Source of the DNA: Nitratireductor sp. XY-223
GTDB taxonomy: Bacteria > Pseudomonadota > Alphaproteobacteria > Rhizobiales > Rhizobiaceae
Assembly (NCBI RefSeq): GCF_004959855.1
Contig: NZ_SPNT01000004.1
Span: 248,001-312,000, forward strand
DNA: 64,000 nucleotides
Direction: 5' to 3'
Part shown: in pieces, positions 63,025 through 64,000 of the stretch
Numbering within the stretch: the first letter of the stretch is position 1
How the letters are laid out: each line of letters opens with the position of its first letter
The notes under the pieces: generated by a model
Seen by the model: the letters and a program-made list of their open reading frames with translations, nothing else
Databases searched by the model: none
Told to the model about the DNA's origin: nothing
Made by a program: the position numbers and the translations under genes

Positions 63025-64000
63025 ATGCGTGTTTTCTGTGCTTCCATCGCGACGGAAACCAACACATTTTCGCCTCTGCGTACGGATTTCACCGATTTCC
63101 TGCAGAGTTTTTACGCGCCTCCCGGTGAGCACCCGAAGACCCCGACCTTGTGCAGCGCGGTCTTTCCGGTTTTGCGCGCCCGTGCCACGCAGGGTGAGAT
63201 TGAACTGATCGAGGGCACAGCCACCTGGGCCGAACCCGGCGGTCTCATAAATGCCCGCACGTGGGACCGACTGAAGGCCGAAGTACTGGATCAACTCGAG
63301 GCCGCCATGCCGGTTGATGCCGTCATTCTGGGCCTCCACGGTGCGATGATCGCCAATGGCTGCAACGACTGCGAAGGCGCATTGATCGAGGCCGCACGAA
63401 AAATCGTCGGACCCCGTGCCAAGATAGGCGTCACTTTCGATCCACACAGCCATCTGAGCGACAAGCGGGTCAGGAATGCGGATATCATCACGGTATTCAA
63501 GGAGTTCCCGCACACGGACTTCGTCGAAACGGCTGAAAATTGCATCGACCTGACACTGCGGGCTGCAAGGGGGGAAATTGCACCCGCCATGGAGGTTTTC
63601 GACGTCCGCATGATCGACATGCTGCCGACCAGCCGCGAACCGATGCGCAGCTTTGTCGATCGTATGCTTGCTTACGAAGCTGATGGCCGTGCACTGTCGT
63701 TGTCCGTCATCCATGGCTTCATTGCAGGCGACTCACCCGATCTGGGCACAAAGATGATTGCGATCACGAACGGCAATTCTGATACAGCGCGGCGCCTGGC
63801 CCGCGATTTGGGAATGGAGCTGTTTTCCTTTCGCGGCCGCGCGGCGCCCGATTTCCTGCCGGCGCGGACGGCACTGGAACGGGCCGCACAAGCACCATGC
63901 AAGCCGGTCGTTGTCGCCGACGTCTGGGACAATCCCGGCGGCGGTGTGGCGGGCGACAGTACAATCATGTTGCGAGAGGCCATCCGGATCGGACTGACCG
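63025..64000 (+). CDS. MlrC-type M81 metallopeptidase (3' end outside window)
   Basis: The frame opens at the ATG at 63025 and runs off the right edge after 325 codons. The N-terminus reads MRVFCASIATETNTFSPLRT, and the metal-site-like motifs LGLHGAM and TFDPHSHLS follow; both are typical of the microcystinase C (MlrC) family, DUF1485. These zinc enzymes cleave small peptides or amides. The C-terminal MlrC domain begins at about residue 295 (VVVADVWDNPGGGVAGDST). It has only a weak ribosome site and lies behind the dctP hairpin, probably in the TRAP operon. Confidence 0.9.
   Translation, partial: MRVFCASIATETNTFSPLRTDFTDFLQSFYAPPGEHPKTPTLCSAVFPVLRARATQGEIELIEGTATWAEPGGLINARTWDRLKAEVLDQLEAAMPVDAVILGLHGAMIANGCNDCEGALIEAARKIVGPRAKIGVTFDPHSHLSDKRVRNADIITVFKEFPHTDFVETAENCIDLTLRAARGEIAPAMEVFDVRMIDMLPTSREPMRSFVDRMLAYEADGRALSLSVIHGFIAGDSPDLGTKMIAITNGNSDTARRLARDLGMELFSFRGRAAPDFLPARTALERAAQAPCKPVVVADVWDNPGGGVAGDSTIMLREAIRIGLT

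Noticed and set aside
1-64000. tRNA, rRNA, CRISPR arrays, insertion sequences, replication origin
   Set aside because: None of the expected signatures (cloverleaf arms, spaced repeats, transposase frames with inverted ends, DnaA-box clusters) was found on reading both strands.

Overview
The window looks like chromosomal DNA from a GC-rich alphaproteobacterium, most likely a Hyphomicrobiales/Phyllobacteriaceae-type organism. The support is the mix of families: a DUF930 protein, a LigD/Ku end-joining pair, TRAP and sugar-type ABC uptake systems, a hydroxyproline-type catabolic cluster, FixK/FNR-like sites, and strong GC bias at third codon positions almost throughout. No rRNA, tRNA, CRISPR array, transposase or integrase was recognised.

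Layout, left to right. 1-5.8 kb: a DUF930 envelope protein cut by the window edge, then a plus-strand run of LigD, Ku, a TPR protein and a small alpha/beta hydrolase. 5.8-8.8 kb: an AT-richer islet holding a two-helix membrane protein, a second diverged copy of the hydrolase 3' end, and an FRG-domain/DUF262 pair that resembles a conflict or defence module. 9.2-15.9 kb: an MFS exporter, a large outer-membrane protein with four near-identical DUF11 repeats, a LuxR-type regulator, an aminotransferase remnant and a small secreted protein. 15.9-26.2 kb: RecQ, an ABC/HlyD-type export operon, an FNT channel, a small secreted Cys protein, a tandem universal stress protein and a two-domain PPK2. Three FixK/FNR-type boxes lie in this block, two with class II promoter geometry.

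26.2-31 kb: two divergent multidomain proteins with the same TolB-like plus TPR back half. One carries a kinase-like front domain; the other carries a class III cyclase domain that has lost its catalytic residues. 31-33.2 kb: a TPR methyltransferase and a radical SAM protein. 33.3-48 kb: a catabolic locus. A minus-strand operon encodes a sugar-type ABC transporter, hydantoinase A/B subunits and two proline racemase-family enzymes. A divergent plus-strand run encodes a GntR regulator, an M24 peptidase, a GAF protein, an MHS-type symporter and an amidohydrolase. A four-copy direct repeat sits between the two. The whole suggests uptake and breakdown of a cyclic or peptide-bound (hydroxy)proline compound; the actual substrate is an inference.

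48-64 kb: gene remnants, an MFS transporter, a DUF465-like small protein, a sulfatase, a GST, a TAXI-type TRAP system, an ECF sigma factor coupled to a membrane vWA protein, and an RpiR-controlled DctPQM TRAP operon leading into an MlrC-type peptidase cut by the right edge. Two themes recur. Gene 3' ends are duplicated around inserted DNA (hydrolase and MHS symporter). Strong hairpins without T-tracts follow each of the three solute-binding protein genes.
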